From: Buchnera_K aphidicola_B
Lineage (GTDB): Bacteria; Pseudomonadota; Gammaproteobacteria; Enterobacterales; Enterobacteriaceae
Length of the DNA: 64,000 nucleotides
Assembly: GCF_039388045.1 (NCBI RefSeq)
Contig: NZ_CP135015.1
Coordinates: 124,001-188,000, forward strand
Direction: 5' to 3'
Shown here: positions 27,097 through 37,122 of the stretch, piece by piece
How positions within the stretch are numbered: the stretch's first letter is position 1
Layout of the letters: the number at the start of each line of letters is the position of its first letter
Notes under the pieces: generated by a model
Seen by the model: the letters and a program-made list of their open reading frames with translations, nothing else
The model's database searches: none
What the model was told of the DNA's origin: nothing
Position numbers and translations under genes: made by a program

Positions 27097-29760
27097 ATGG
27101 GTAGTTCTTTTTTTAATGATTTGGATACTATAGAAACAGATGAATGGATTCAATCAATAGATTCAGTTATTGCCAATGATGGTATTGAAAGATCACTTTT
27201 TTTATTAAAAAAAATAACTGATTATATTAAATATAAAAAAGGTTGTAATTTAAATTTGCAGTTTTTTAGTGATTATGTAAATTCTATTCCTGTTGAAAAT
27301 GAACCAGAATATCCAGGAAATTTAAAAATAGAAAAAAGCATTTGTTCTGCAATACGTTGGAATGCAATAATTATGGTTTTAAAAGCTGCAAAAAAAAAAC
27401 AGGATTTAGGAGGGCATTTATCTTCTTTTCAATCTTCTGCTGTCTTATATGAAGTATGTTTTAATCATATTTTTAAAGGTAGTGGAAACGATTATGATGG
27501 GGATTTAATTTATTTTCAAGGACATATCTCACCTGGTATTTATTCTAGAGCATATTTAGAAGGTAGGATTTCTTCTGTGCAATTGGATAATTTTCGACAA
27601 GAGTTGCAAGGTAATGGTTTATCTTCTTATCCTCATCCAATGCTTATGCCTAATTTTTGGCAATTTCCTACTGTTTCTATGGGACTTGGATCTATTTGTG
27701 CAATATATCAAGCAAAATTTTTAAAATATTTAAATAACCGAGGTTTGAAGGATACTACAAAACAAACTGTGTATGTTTTTTTAGGTGATGGTGAAATGGA
27801 TGAACCTGAGTCTAAAGGTGTTATCAATATTGCTTCTAGAGAAAATTTAGATAATTTAATATTTGTTGTAAATTGTAATTTACAAAGATTAGATGGACCA
27901 GTGTTGGGTAATGGAAAAATAGTTAATGAGTTAGAATCGTTTTTTATAGGAGCGGGTTGGGAGGTTATTAAAGTATTATGGGGTAGTAGTTGGGATGCTT
28001 TATTTCAAAAAGATTATTCTGGAAAATTAACATATTTAATGAATGAAACATTAGATGGAGATTATCAGAATTTTAAATCCAAAAATGGCGCATATATAAG
28101 GAAATTTTTTTTTGGAAAATATAAAGAAACTAAAAAATTAGTAGAAAATATGACTGATACAGAGATTTGGAATTTAGAAAGAGGAGGGCATGATTTTAAA
28201 AAAGTATATGCCGCATTTGTAAAAGCTAAAAGTATAGTTGGCAAACCAGTAGTGATTTTAGCACATACTGTAAAAGGTTATGGATTAGGTTTAAATATTG
28301 AATCTAAAAATATTGCACATCAAGTGAAAAATATAAATATGCAAGATTTACATGAAATTTATAATCATTTAAATATATCAATTAAAAAAAAAAAAATAGA
28401 TGATTTACCATATATTAAATTTAATAAAAAAACTGATGAATATAAATACATACATAAACAAAGAAAAAAATTAAATGGTTATTTACCTCAGCGTTTAAAT
28501 AAATTTACAAAAGATTTACAATTACCTAAATTAAGTGATTTTGAAATTTTATTAACATCACAAAAAAAAAAAATATCAACTACAATTGCTTTTATCAGGT
28601 TTTTAAATATATTAATTAAAAAAACAGCTATTAAAAAAATAATTGTACCTATAATAGCAGATGAAGCAAGAACTTTTGGTATGGAAGATTTTTTTCGACA
28701 AATAGGTATTTATAATTTTAAAGGACAAAATTACATTCCTCAAGATAAAGAACAATTATCTTATTATAAAGAAAGTGTAAATGGCCAAATTTTACAAGAA
28801 GGTATTAATGAACTTGGTGCAACTGCATCTTGGTTAGCAGCAGCTACTTCTTATAGTACAAATAACTTACCAATGATACCATTTTATATTTATTATTCTA
28901 TGTTTGGTTTTCAAAGAACTGGTGATTTACTTTGGGCAGCTGGAGACCAACAAGCTAGAGGTTTTTTAATAGGAGGAACTTCTGGACGTACTACATTAAA
29001 TGGTGAAGGTTTACAACATCAAGATGGACATAGTCACATACAATCTTTGACTATACCAAATTGTATATCATATAACCCTGCATATGCTTATGAAATAGCA
29101 GTTATCATAAATGATGGTTTACGACGTATGTATGGTATTGAACAAGAAAATATATATTATTATATTACTACTTCGAATGAAAATTATTTAATGCCAGCAA
29201 TGCCTAAAGGAGCAGAATTAGGAATATGTAAGGGTATTTATCAATTAAGTGTTATTCATAGTTTTAATTGTAGTATACAATTATTAGGTTCTGGTTCAAT
29301 TTTAAGAATTATTAATAATGCTGCAAAAATTTTATTATCAGAATATAATATTGGTTCATATATTTATAGTGTTACATCTTTTACTGAATTAGCACGAAAT
29401 GGGCAAGATTGTGTACGTTGGAATATGTTAAATCCTGATAGAAATAAAAAAAAACCTTACGTTGCCGAAGTTATGAATAATTTTCCTGCCGTTGCTGCTA
29501 CAGATTTTATGAAATTATTTGCAGAACAAATAAGAGATTACGTTCCTTCTGAAAAATATTTTGTTTTAGGTACAGATGGTTTTGGTTTGTCTGATAGTAG
29601 AAAAAATTTACGTAATTATTTTGAAATTAATGAATATTACATAGTTGTTGCATCATTATTTATTTTATCAGATTGTGGTTATATTAATAAAAATATAGTC
29701 TCTAATGCTATTATTAAATTTAATATTGATGTTAATAAAATTAACCCTCGTTTGTTTTAA
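27097..29760 (+). CDS. aceE: Pyruvate dehydrogenase E1 component
   Basis: AceE is the homodimeric thiamine-diphosphate E1 that decarboxylates pyruvate and acetylates the lipoyl group of AceF. It has 887 residues, the same as E. coli. The ThDP motif begins YVFLGDGEMDEPES and ends with NLIFVVNCNLQRLDGP. An in-frame A13 tract at 28384-28396 encodes a lysine run in a variable linker and is a potential slippage site. First gene of aceE-aceF-lpd; the start has GGGATG with weak RBS AGGGA. Confidence 0.97.
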   Translation: MGSSFFNDLDTIETDEWIQSIDSVIANDGIERSLFLLKKITDYIKYKKGCNLNLQFFSDYVNSIPVENEPEYPGNLKIEKSICSAIRWNAIIMVLKAAKKKQDLGGHLSSFQSSAVLYEVCFNHIFKGSGNDYDGDLIYFQGHISPGIYSRAYLEGRISSVQLDNFRQELQGNGLSSYPHPMLMPNFWQFPTVSMGLGSICAIYQAKFLKYLNNRGLKDTTKQTVYVFLGDGEMDEPESKGVINIASRENLDNLIFVVNCNLQRLDGPVLGNGKIVNELESFFIGAGWEVIKVLWGSSWDALFQKDYSGKLTYLMNETLDGDYQNFKSKNGAYIRKFFFGKYKETKKLVENMTDTEIWNLERGGHDFKKVYAAFVKAKSIVGKPVVILAHTVKGYGLGLNIESKNIAHQVKNINMQDLHEIYNHLNISIKKKKIDDLPYIKFNKKTDEYKYIHKQRKKLNGYLPQRLNKFTKDLQLPKLSDFEILLTSQKKKISTTIAFIRFLNILIKKTAIKKIIVPIIADEARTFGMEDFFRQIGIYNFKGQNYIPQDKEQLSYYKESVNGQILQEGINELGATASWLAAATSYSTNNLPMIPFYIYYSMFGFQRTGDLLWAAGDQQARGFLIGGTSGRTTLNGEGLQHQDGHSHIQSLTIPNCISYNPAYAYEIAVIINDGLRRMYGIEQENIYYYITTSNENYLMPAMPKGAELGICKGIYQLSVIHSFNCSIQLLGSGSILRIINNAAKILLSEYNIGSYIYSVTSFTELARNGQDCVRWNMLNPDRNKKKPYVAEVMNNFPAVAATDFMKLFAEQIRDYVPSEKYFVLGTDGFGLSDSRKNLRNYFEINEYYIVVASLFILSDCGYINKNIVSNAIIKFNIDVNKINPRLF

Positions 29761-29772
29761 AAGGTTTATATA

Positions 29773-31002
29773 GTGGATATTATAGTGCAACTACCGGATA
29801 TTGGAATTGATGAAGCGGAAGTAGTAGAAATTTTGGTTCATAGTGATAAATTTATAAAAAAAAATCAAGGTATATTAAACATAGAAGGGCATAAATCTGC
29901 TATAGAAATTCCATCACCTGAAGATGGAATAATTAAAGAAATATTTGTTAAAATTGGTGATAAAATACATACTAATGATAAAATATGTGTTTTAACTATT
30001 AAAGAAAAAATACTACAAAATAAAGAAAAAAAAAATGTAGATAATGATATTATTAGAAATAAAAATTTAAGTAGAAAATCATATTTCAAGAAAAAATATA
30101 TTAAAAAACAAAAAACAAATCATGCTTCACCGTTAATACGTCGATTAATTCGTTTAAATAAAATAGATATATCAAGAGTTTCTGGAACTGGTAGAAAAGG
30201 CCGTATTCTTAGAGAAGATATTGACCATTATTTAAATAATTTAAATCAAAAAAAAATATTAGATAATGTTACATCATCTAATAAAAATATTAATGATTGT
30301 GAAACAATAAAAAGTATAAAATTTAACAATATACAAAAAAATATAATTTTTAATTTAAAAAAGAGTTGGAAAAATATACCACATGTAACGCATTTTGAAG
30401 ATCTTGATATTACTGAATTAGAAAATTTTCGTATAAAATATAATACAAATATTAATTCTTTAAAATTAAATACAAAAATTACTTTATTACCTTTTATTTT
30501 AAAAATAGTTGCTCAAGTTTTAAAAAAATTTCCTAAATTTAATAGTTCTTTAGATTTACATAATAATCAGATAATTCTTAAAAAAAATATAAATATTGGT
30601 ATAGTTGTAAATACTATACATGGTTTATTCATCCCTGTAATTAAAAATGTGTATAAAAAAAAAATTTTAGATATTGTTGATGATATTCATGTGTTATCTA
30701 AAAAAGCTCATAATCGAAAATTATTGTTAACAGAAATGAATTCAGGTACTTTTACTGTTTCAAATTTGGGTAAATTTGGTGGTGGTTTTTTTACACCTAT
30801 TATTAATTTTCCGGAAGTTTCGATTTTAGGTATGTCTAGAGTAATTTTAAAACCTAATTTAATTAATAAAAAATTAATTGAAAGAATAATTTTACCTATT
30901 TCTTTATCATATGATCATAGAGTTATTAATGGAGTAGATGCAGGTGAATTTATTTTTTCTATGAATGAATTAATATCTGATATACGTTATTTATTAATGT
31001 AA
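29773..31002 (+). CDS. aceF: Dihydrolipoamide acetyltransferase (PDH E2), single lipoyl domain
   Basis: AceF moves the acetyl group to CoA and forms the core of the PDH complex. Domains: one lipoyl domain (1-80; lipoyl Lys41 in NIEGHKSAIEIP), a lysine-rich linker, a peripheral subunit-binding domain (about 115-155, SPLIRRLIRLNKIDISRVSG) and the catalytic domain ending SYDHRVINGVDAGEF with the active-site His. E. coli has three lipoyl domains; only one remains, hence 409 instead of about 630 residues. Start is GTG 29773 with AAAAGG 8 bases upstream; 12 bases after aceE. Confidence 0.95.
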   Translation: MDIIVQLPDIGIDEAEVVEILVHSDKFIKKNQGILNIEGHKSAIEIPSPEDGIIKEIFVKIGDKIHTNDKICVLTIKEKILQNKEKKNVDNDIIRNKNLSRKSYFKKKYIKKQKTNHASPLIRRLIRLNKIDISRVSGTGRKGRILREDIDHYLNNLNQKKILDNVTSSNKNINDCETIKSIKFNNIQKNIIFNLKKSWKNIPHVTHFEDLDITELENFRIKYNTNINSLKLNTKITLLPFILKIVAQVLKKFPKFNSSLDLHNNQIILKKNINIGIVVNTIHGLFIPVIKNVYKKKILDIVDDIHVLSKKAHNRKLLLTEMNSGTFTVSNLGKFGGGFFTPIINFPEVSILGMSRVILKPNLINKKLIERIILPISLSYDHRVINGVDAGEFIFSMNELISDIRYLLM

Positions 31003-31151
31003 ATAAATGTATGTATTTATTTTTATTATCTATTTTTAAAAATTATTTATAATTATAATATTTAATATGTATATATTTCGGGAATATTTTTAAAAATATA
31101 TTATTGAAAATCTTAATATGATTAACATTTATTATTATCAAGGTAAATATT

Positions 31152-32558
31152 ATGAAAGATCATGTAATTACTACTAAAGTTGTGGTTATTGGAGCGGGTC
31201 CTGCTGGTTATTCTGCTGCTTTTCGTTGTTCGGATTTAGGTTTAAATACAATATTAATTGAACGTTATAATAAATTAGGTGGTGTATGTTTAAATGTAGG
31301 TTGTATTCCATCTAAAACATTATTACATATAGCTAAAATTTTTAAAGATACACGAGAATTATATAAAAAAGGAATTTTTAATTCTTTTCCAAAATTAAAT
31401 GTAGATTCCTTACATAATTGGAAAAACTCTGTTGTTAATAAAATCAGCAGTGGTTTGCAAAATATTGCTAAATTTAGAAATGTGAAAATAATTTATGGAA
31501 TTGGTTCTTTTATTGATCATAATACAATTTCAGTTGTTAATCAAAATAGTAAAATTTTAATTAAATTTGAGTATTGTATTATTGCAATTGGTTCTAAATC
31601 TGTTGATTTGCCTTTAAAAATTTCTGGTTTATGGAATTCTACTCAAGCTTTAAATTTTCCTAAAATACCTAGTAATTTATTAATTATAGGTGGTGGTGTT
31701 ATAGGTTTAGAATTAGCTACTTTGTATAGTTCATTTGGTTCTACAGTAGATGTAGTAGATAATTCAAAAAAATTATTATCTATGGTAGATAATGATATAA
31801 TGAAAATATTTAAAAAAAATATTGAAAATGAATTTAATTTATTACGTGCAGCACATGTTTCTTGTATTAAAAAGGATAATTGTAGATATATAGTAACTAT
31901 AGTAAATCAAAATGGTTTAAAAAGTAAAAAAAAATATGATAATATAATTGTTTGTATAGGTAGATATCCTGATACTAAATTATTAAAAATAGATAGTATT
32001 GGTTTAAAGTTAAATGATAAAGGTTTTATTAAAGTTAATAAACAAATGAAAACAAATATTAATAATATTTATGCTATTGGAGATATTGTTGGTGAACCTA
32101 TGTTAGCTCATAAAGCTATACATCAAGCGCATATAGCAGCAGAAGTTATATCTGGTAAAAATCATTTTTTTGAACCTCAAGTAATTCCTTCAATTGCTTA
32201 TACTGATCCTGAAGTAGCTTGGGTTGGTATTAATGAAGAGCAAGCTATAATTAAAAAAATAAATTATAAAGCAGTTTCTTTTCCATGGAGTGCTTCAGGA
32301 AGAGCTATTGCTGTAAATTCTGCTTTTGGTTTAACTAAATTAATTTTTAATCGAGATACTTGTAAAATTATAGGTGGTTCAATTATAGGTAGTAATGCAG
32401 GTGAATTGTTATCTGAAATATCTTTAGCTATTGAAATGGGTTGTGATGCTGAAGATATAGCTTTAACTATCCATGCTCATCCTACTTTATATGAAACTAT
32501 TGGATTAACTGCTGAAATTTTTCAAGGTACGGTAACTGATATTATAAATGTTAAATAA
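31152..32558 (+). CDS. lpdA: Dihydrolipoamide dehydrogenase
   Basis: Lpd reoxidises dihydrolipoamide and passes electrons to NAD; it serves PDH and possibly other 2-oxoacid complexes. FAD motif VVVIGAGPAGYSAAFRC at residues 10-26; redox disulfide GGVCLNVGCIPSK; NAD motif LLIIGGGVIGLELATLYSSF; C-terminal dimerisation motif HAHPTLYET with the catalytic His. 468 residues (E. coli 474). It lies 149 bases after aceF and may have its own promoter. Confidence 0.96.
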   Translation: MKDHVITTKVVVIGAGPAGYSAAFRCSDLGLNTILIERYNKLGGVCLNVGCIPSKTLLHIAKIFKDTRELYKKGIFNSFPKLNVDSLHNWKNSVVNKISSGLQNIAKFRNVKIIYGIGSFIDHNTISVVNQNSKILIKFEYCIIAIGSKSVDLPLKISGLWNSTQALNFPKIPSNLLIIGGGVIGLELATLYSSFGSTVDVVDNSKKLLSMVDNDIMKIFKKNIENEFNLLRAAHVSCIKKDNCRYIVTIVNQNGLKSKKKYDNIIVCIGRYPDTKLLKIDSIGLKLNDKGFIKVNKQMKTNINNIYAIGDIVGEPMLAHKAIHQAHIAAEVISGKNHFFEPQVIPSIAYTDPEVAWVGINEEQAIIKKINYKAVSFPWSASGRAIAVNSAFGLTKLIFNRDTCKIIGGSIIGSNAGELLSEISLAIEMGCDAEDIALTIHAHPTLYETIGLTAEIFQGTVTDIINVK

Positions 32559-32710
32559 AATATTTTTAAGCATTTGAAAATAAATATTGAATTTTTATGT
32601 TTATTTTTTACTTTATTTTTAAACATTTTTTATATATTTGATATTATTGAAAAATATTTTTTAAATATTTTATTTGAAATGTTTATAAAAATTAATTAAT
32701 TTTTCAAATT

Positions 32711-32755
32711 AATATTTGGGTATCCTTATTATTTTAAATAGGATATCCAAATATT
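32711..32755. terminator. 15-bp inverted repeat between convergent lpdA and erpA
   Basis: Arms 32711-32725 (AATATTTGGGTATCC) and 32741-32755 pair along 15 positions with one G-U, around a 15-base loop. It ends on the first base of the erpA stop codon complement. It probably marks the shared 3' end of the pdh operon and the erpA transcript. Confidence 0.65.
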
Positions 32756-33089
32756 TATATATTAAATGATGCACCGCATCCACATGTGTTTCTAGCTTGT
32801 GGATTATGAATAATGAATTTTGATCCTTCTAAGTTTTCTGAAAAATCAATAGTTGATCCTATTAAATATTGATACTTATTACGTCAATTATTAGAAGTAT
32901 GTTTTTTTTTTTAATTAATATATCATCATTATTAATTTTTTCATCTAAATGAAATTGATATTGGAATCCATTACACCCTCCTCCTTTAATAAATATTCTT
33001 AGATTTTTTGTTTTATTTTTGTTTTTTAGGTTTGTTATTTTTTTAATTGCAGGTTTTGTGATTTTTATTTTTTTTGATATTTTTTTCAT
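32755..33089 (-). pseudogene. erpA: Iron-sulfur insertion protein ErpA, frameshifted
   Basis: ErpA is an A-type carrier that inserts iron-sulfur clusters into target proteins. The 5' part reads from ATG 33089 (RBS AAGG) through KGGGCNGFQYQF (first cluster Cys) to a TAA at 32864. The rest lies in the next frame: YLIGSTIDFSENLEGSKF and the terminal NTCGCGASFNI with the other two cysteines, stop at 32757. The shift lies between 32883 and 32868, since earlier the second frame has a TGA. One lost base, not in a homopolymer, explains it. Both halves look otherwise well conserved, so loss is recent or is a sequencing error. Confidence 0.85.
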
Positions 33090-33633
33090 ATATAACCTTA
33101 TTATATATTTAAGAATATGTTTTAACATTCTTGTTATATTTAAAAATAAAAAAATTTTTATATTAAATATTTTTAAAAATTAATACAGTTTAATATAAAA
33201 TTAATATTTATATTTTTAATAAGTTAAATTTTTTATATTGTATATCGTAGTATTTTGTTTTTTACTTGGTGGAATATTTTTTCTTTAGATTAATGTTTAA
33301 ATTTAATATATTTTTTATATTTTTTTCATTTTTTTTTTAAGAAAATATTTTTTATTTATTTTATTAAATAATTTATTTAATTAATTTTGTATTATTATTT
33401 TTAAATAATTTATTTTTATAAATATAATTTATAATTTTGATATATTTTAAAATATAAATTTATTTTTTTAAATTTTTTTATTTATTATTTTAGAATAAAA
33501 TAAATATATTTAAAGTATTAAATAAATGATTTAATAAATTTTATAATATGAATATATTGAAAATTTATTATAATTAATATTATGTATTATAATATGATTT
33601 ATATATTTTATTTTAAAATAATATTTTTATATA
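33090..33633. other. Non-coding A+T-rich stretch where cell-wall/division genes are missing
   Basis: No ORF, RNA or strong dyad is visible in 544 bases. In larger Buchnera genomes, as I recall, a block of murein and division genes (mur, fts, ddl, mraY) lies between the erpA and rsmH neighbourhoods. Here only rsmH remains, so this stretch is probably the scar of that deletion. No residual motif could be recognised. Confidence 0.55.
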
Positions 33634-34551
33634 TTATAATTTCTCTATAATTCTTAATACTGCATTACGAGATTTAGTGTTATAATATTTTTCATGTATA
33701 CTCGGTTTTATTTTTTTAAATATTTTAAATTTAATATTGTGTATTTTTTTAATTTCTTTATCAGTTATGGGAATTTCAGGTGGTATGTTATGTTTTTTAT
33801 TGTTTTTTTTTATAAAATTCTTTATTATTTTATTTTCTATAGGATTGAATGTTATTATTACTAAACGTCCTTTAGGTTTTAAAATAAATTCAACTTGTTT
33901 TAGTATTTTTTTTAGTGCTTGTGTTTCTTTATTGATATATATACGAAAAGCTAAAAAAGTTTTTTTTAATGATTTTTGATATTGTAAGGTATTAGGTGTG
34001 TTTTTTTTTATAATTTTAGCTAGATCATGTGTAGTTTGGATATTTTTTTTTTCAAAAAATATAGCTTTAGCAATACTTTTTGAGAATTTTTCATTTCCAT
34101 ATTTTTTTAATATTTTTTGTATTTTTTTTTCATTATTCTTTTGGATCCATTTTGAAATAGATATTTTTTCTCTTTGATTTATACGCATATCTAATGGCCC
34201 ATTTTTTAAAAAAGAAAAACCTCTTTTAGAATCATATAATTGAATTGAAGAAATACCTAAATCTAGTAAAATTCCATTTACTTTTCCTTTTATTTTTTTC
34301 ATTTCTAAATATTTTTTTATTTTAGAAAAATTATCATTTATTATTTTAAATTGAGTATGATTTATTTTTTTTGCATATTTACAAGCATAAGGGTCTTTAT
34401 CAAAAGCATATAAAAAACCTTTATCTAATTTATCTAAAATTTTTTTTGAATGCCCTCCATGACCAAATGTTCCATCTATATATATTCCATTTTTTAGAAT
34501 ATTTAAAGCTTTTATTGATTCATTTAATAATACAGTTTTATGTAATAACAT
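33634..34551 (-). CDS. rsmH: 16S rRNA m4C1402 methyltransferase RsmH (MraW)
   Basis: RsmH methylates N4 of C1402 in the 16S decoding centre. The N-terminus HKTVLLNESIKAL leads to the SAM motif IDGTFGHGGHSKKIL (residues about 24-38); LDLGISSIQLYDSKRGFSF and GPLDMRIN are typical; the C-terminus NTKSRNAVLRIIEK matches. 305 residues (E. coli 313). In most bacteria it begins the division and cell wall cluster; those partners are absent here, leaving it with ilvIH upstream on the same strand. Confidence 0.95.
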   Translation of the reverse strand: MLLHKTVLLNESIKALNILKNGIYIDGTFGHGGHSKKILDKLDKGFLYAFDKDPYACKYAKKINHTQFKIINDNFSKIKKYLEMKKIKGKVNGILLDLGISSIQLYDSKRGFSFLKNGPLDMRINQREKISISKWIQKNNEKKIQKILKKYGNEKFSKSIAKAIFFEKKNIQTTHDLAKIIKKNTPNTLQYQKSLKKTFLAFRIYINKETQALKKILKQVEFILKPKGRLVIITFNPIENKIIKNFIKKNNKKHNIPPEIPITDKEIKKIHNIKFKIFKKIKPSIHEKYYNTKSRNAVLRIIEKL

Positions 34552-34610
34552 TTTTTTAATATGATTTTTTGTTGTTCACTTATGAATATTATATTATATT
34601 TTTTATTTTT

Positions 34611-35096
34611 TTAAAAACTTTTTTTTGAAATGCTTATTACTCCAGATCTTGAAATTTTTATTATTTTTATTATTTTATTTATTTTATTAAGAAATCGCTT
34701 AAGAATTGTATGTATATTTGTAATTTGTATTATAGAAATTTTTTCTGATTGATATATAAAATCAAATTTTATTTTTTTTTTAATTATTTTTAGTAAATTT
34801 TTTTTTTTTGTGGTTATTTTTTTTGTTTTTATTAACATAGTTTCTATTTTAATATGTTTTTTTGATTTTATTTGATTGACTTTTAATACATCAATTAATT
34901 TATATAATTGTTTTTTTATTTGTTCAAAGCATTTCTCATTACTAATAGTTTTAATCGTTACTAATGATAAAGTATGATCTTCTGTTGGTGCAACAGTTAA
35001 ACTATCAATATTATATCCTCTTTGTGCAAATAATCCTATTACTCTAGATAACGCACCGAATTCATTTTCTAATAGAATAGATAAAATTTTTCCCAT
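34611..35096 (-). CDS. ilvH: Acetolactate synthase III, small regulatory subunit
   Basis: IlvH is the regulatory subunit of acetohydroxyacid synthase III, giving full activity and valine feedback control. The N-terminal ACT domain is well kept (ILLENEFGALSRVIGLFAQRGYNIDSLTV at residues 8-36), while the C-terminal half is lysine/isoleucine-rich and more diverged, but ends SRSGVISIS like its homologues. 161 residues (E. coli 163). It starts 5 bases after ilvI. Confidence 0.93.
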   Translation of the reverse strand: MGKILSILLENEFGALSRVIGLFAQRGYNIDSLTVAPTEDHTLSLVTIKTISNEKCFEQIKKQLYKLIDVLKVNQIKSKKHIKIETMLIKTKKITTKKKNLLKIIKKKIKFDFIYQSEKISIIQITNIHTILKRFLNKINKIIKIIKISRSGVISISKKSF

Positions 35097-35101
35097 TTTT
35101 T

Positions 35102-36823
35102 TTATTCTTCCTTATATTTTTTTCTAAGATGCATTTCATTCATACCTCCACCACGTATTTGCATTGGGTAAACATGTTCAGAAAAATCTATTATTATATT
35201 TACTAACACTAATTTTCCTTTTTTAACATATTTTAATGATTTTTTTAAATTTTCTTTTAAATTATAAAAATTTTCTATATTTATACCTATGTGTCCATAT
35301 GATTGCGCTAATTGCATAAAGTTTGGTAAAGATTTCATATAAGATTGTGAATGTCTTCCATAATAAATAATATCTTGCCATTGTTTAACCATTCCTAATG
35401 CGTAATTATTTAAATTTAAAATTAAAATTGGTATTTTATATTGCATAGCTGTTGCTAATTCTTGAATATTCATTTGTATACTGCCATCACCAGTAATGCA
35501 AATAACGGTTTTTTTTGGAAATGCTAATTTTACACCTAACGCTGCAGGTAAGCCAAATCCCATAGTTCCTAAACCTCCGGAATTAATCCATCTTCTAGGT
35601 TTATTAAAAATATAATATAACGCAGTGAACATCTGATGTTGTCCTACATCTGATGTTATATATGCTTTTCCTTTGGTTAATTTATAAATACATTGAATGA
35701 CACTTTGTGGTTTTATTTTTTTTTTATTTTGTATAAAATTTAAACTTTTTTTATCTTTCCATTTTTTAATTTGATACCACCAATTGTTTAGTTTTTTTTT
35801 TTTTTTTATAAGTTTAAGAATATTACATATTTTAGTAAGAATTTTTTTAGCATCACCAATAATATATAAGTCTGCATTTACAGTTTTTGAAATGGAAGTT
35901 GGATCAATATCTATATGTATTATTTTTGCTTTTGGACAATACTTTTCTAAGTTATTTGTAGTACGATCATCAAATCTAACCCCTATGGCAAAAATTAAAT
36001 CTGAATTATGCATAGACATATTAGCTTCATATGTTCCATGCATGCCTAACATTGCTAAGCATTGTGGGTGTGATCCTGGAAACGCGCCTAATGCCATTAG
36101 TGTTGTAGTTACAGGTAAATTTAATTTCTCTGCTAAATATAAAATTTCTTTTGAACTGTTAGAGTTAACAACACCTCCTCCTATATATATTATTGGTTGA
36201 TTTGCTAAAAATAATGTTTTTAATATTTTTTTTATTTTTTTTGTTGTTTTAAATTTTTGTGTTGGATTATATGAACGTATTAATATTTTCTTAGGATATA
36301 AATATTCTTTTTTATTTCTAATATTTAGTATATCTTTTGGTAAATCTATTACCACTGGTCCTGGTCTGCCAGTGTTTGCAATCCAAAATGCTTTTTTAAA
36401 TATTTTAGGAATATCTTCTGTTTTTTTAACTAAAAAACTGTGTTTGACTATAGGTCTAGAAATACCTATCATATCACATTCTTGAAATGCATCATAACCA
36501 ATTAAAGCGGAATCTACTTGCCCTGAAATTATAATCATGGGTATTGAATCCATATAAGCTGTAGCAATTCCAGTAATAGCATTTGTAGCTCCAGGCCCAG
36601 AGGTTACAAGTACTACTCCTATTTTACCTGTTGCTCTTGCATAACCATCAGCCATATGAGTGGCAGCTTGTTCGTGACGAACTAAAATATGTTTTATTCC
36701 TCCTATAGTATATAATGCGTCATATATATCTAATACAGCTCCTCCTGGATATCCAAATATATATTGTACTTTATTTTTTATTAATGATTTAATTACCATT
36801 TCTGAACCGGATAACATTTTCAT
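35102..36823 (-). CDS. ilvI: Acetolactate synthase III, large catalytic subunit
   Basis: IlvI condenses two pyruvates, or pyruvate with 2-oxobutyrate, in valine/leucine and isoleucine synthesis. ThDP-dependent: the catalytic Glu is in LVRHEQAATHMADGYAR, FAD-type loop in FAIGVRFDDRTT, ThDP/Mg motif ITGDGSIQMNIQELATA. 573 residues (E. coli 574). An in-frame 16-base poly(A) tract (35792-35807 on the plus strand as T) gives five lysines in a loop after residue 330. It feeds on threonine-derived 2-oxobutyrate and pyruvate, linking to thrABC. Confidence 0.96.
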   Translation of the reverse strand: MKMLSGSEMVIKSLIKNKVQYIFGYPGGAVLDIYDALYTIGGIKHILVRHEQAATHMADGYARATGKIGVVLVTSGPGATNAITGIATAYMDSIPMIIISGQVDSALIGYDAFQECDMIGISRPIVKHSFLVKKTEDIPKIFKKAFWIANTGRPGPVVIDLPKDILNIRNKKEYLYPKKILIRSYNPTQKFKTTKKIKKILKTLFLANQPIIYIGGGVVNSNSSKEILYLAEKLNLPVTTTLMALGAFPGSHPQCLAMLGMHGTYEANMSMHNSDLIFAIGVRFDDRTTNNLEKYCPKAKIIHIDIDPTSISKTVNADLYIIGDAKKILTKICNILKLIKKKKKLNNWWYQIKKWKDKKSLNFIQNKKKIKPQSVIQCIYKLTKGKAYITSDVGQHQMFTALYYIFNKPRRWINSGGLGTMGFGLPAALGVKLAFPKKTVICITGDGSIQMNIQELATAMQYKIPILILNLNNYALGMVKQWQDIIYYGRHSQSYMKSLPNFMQLAQSYGHIGINIENFYNLKENLKKSLKYVKKGKLVLVNIIIDFSEHVYPMQIRGGGMNEMHLRKKYKEE

Positions 36824-37122
36824 TTTTTCTCCATTATATTTGGTATATTTTCCTAAATATAGAAATATTTTTATAAACTATCCATTATAAATTATAATAT
36901 TACTATAATGTATCTATATGTGATTAATATGATTTTTTATTTTTTTAATATTTAAATTTATTATTTATGTTATATTTGTAATATATTATTTGTAATTTAT
37001 TAAATATTATATATTTAAATATATAATATTGTATATATTTAAAATAATAAAATTATTTATGTAATTATTTGTATTATAAATAATATGTTGTTTTAATTAT
37101 TATTTTTTTAAAAAAATCTTAT

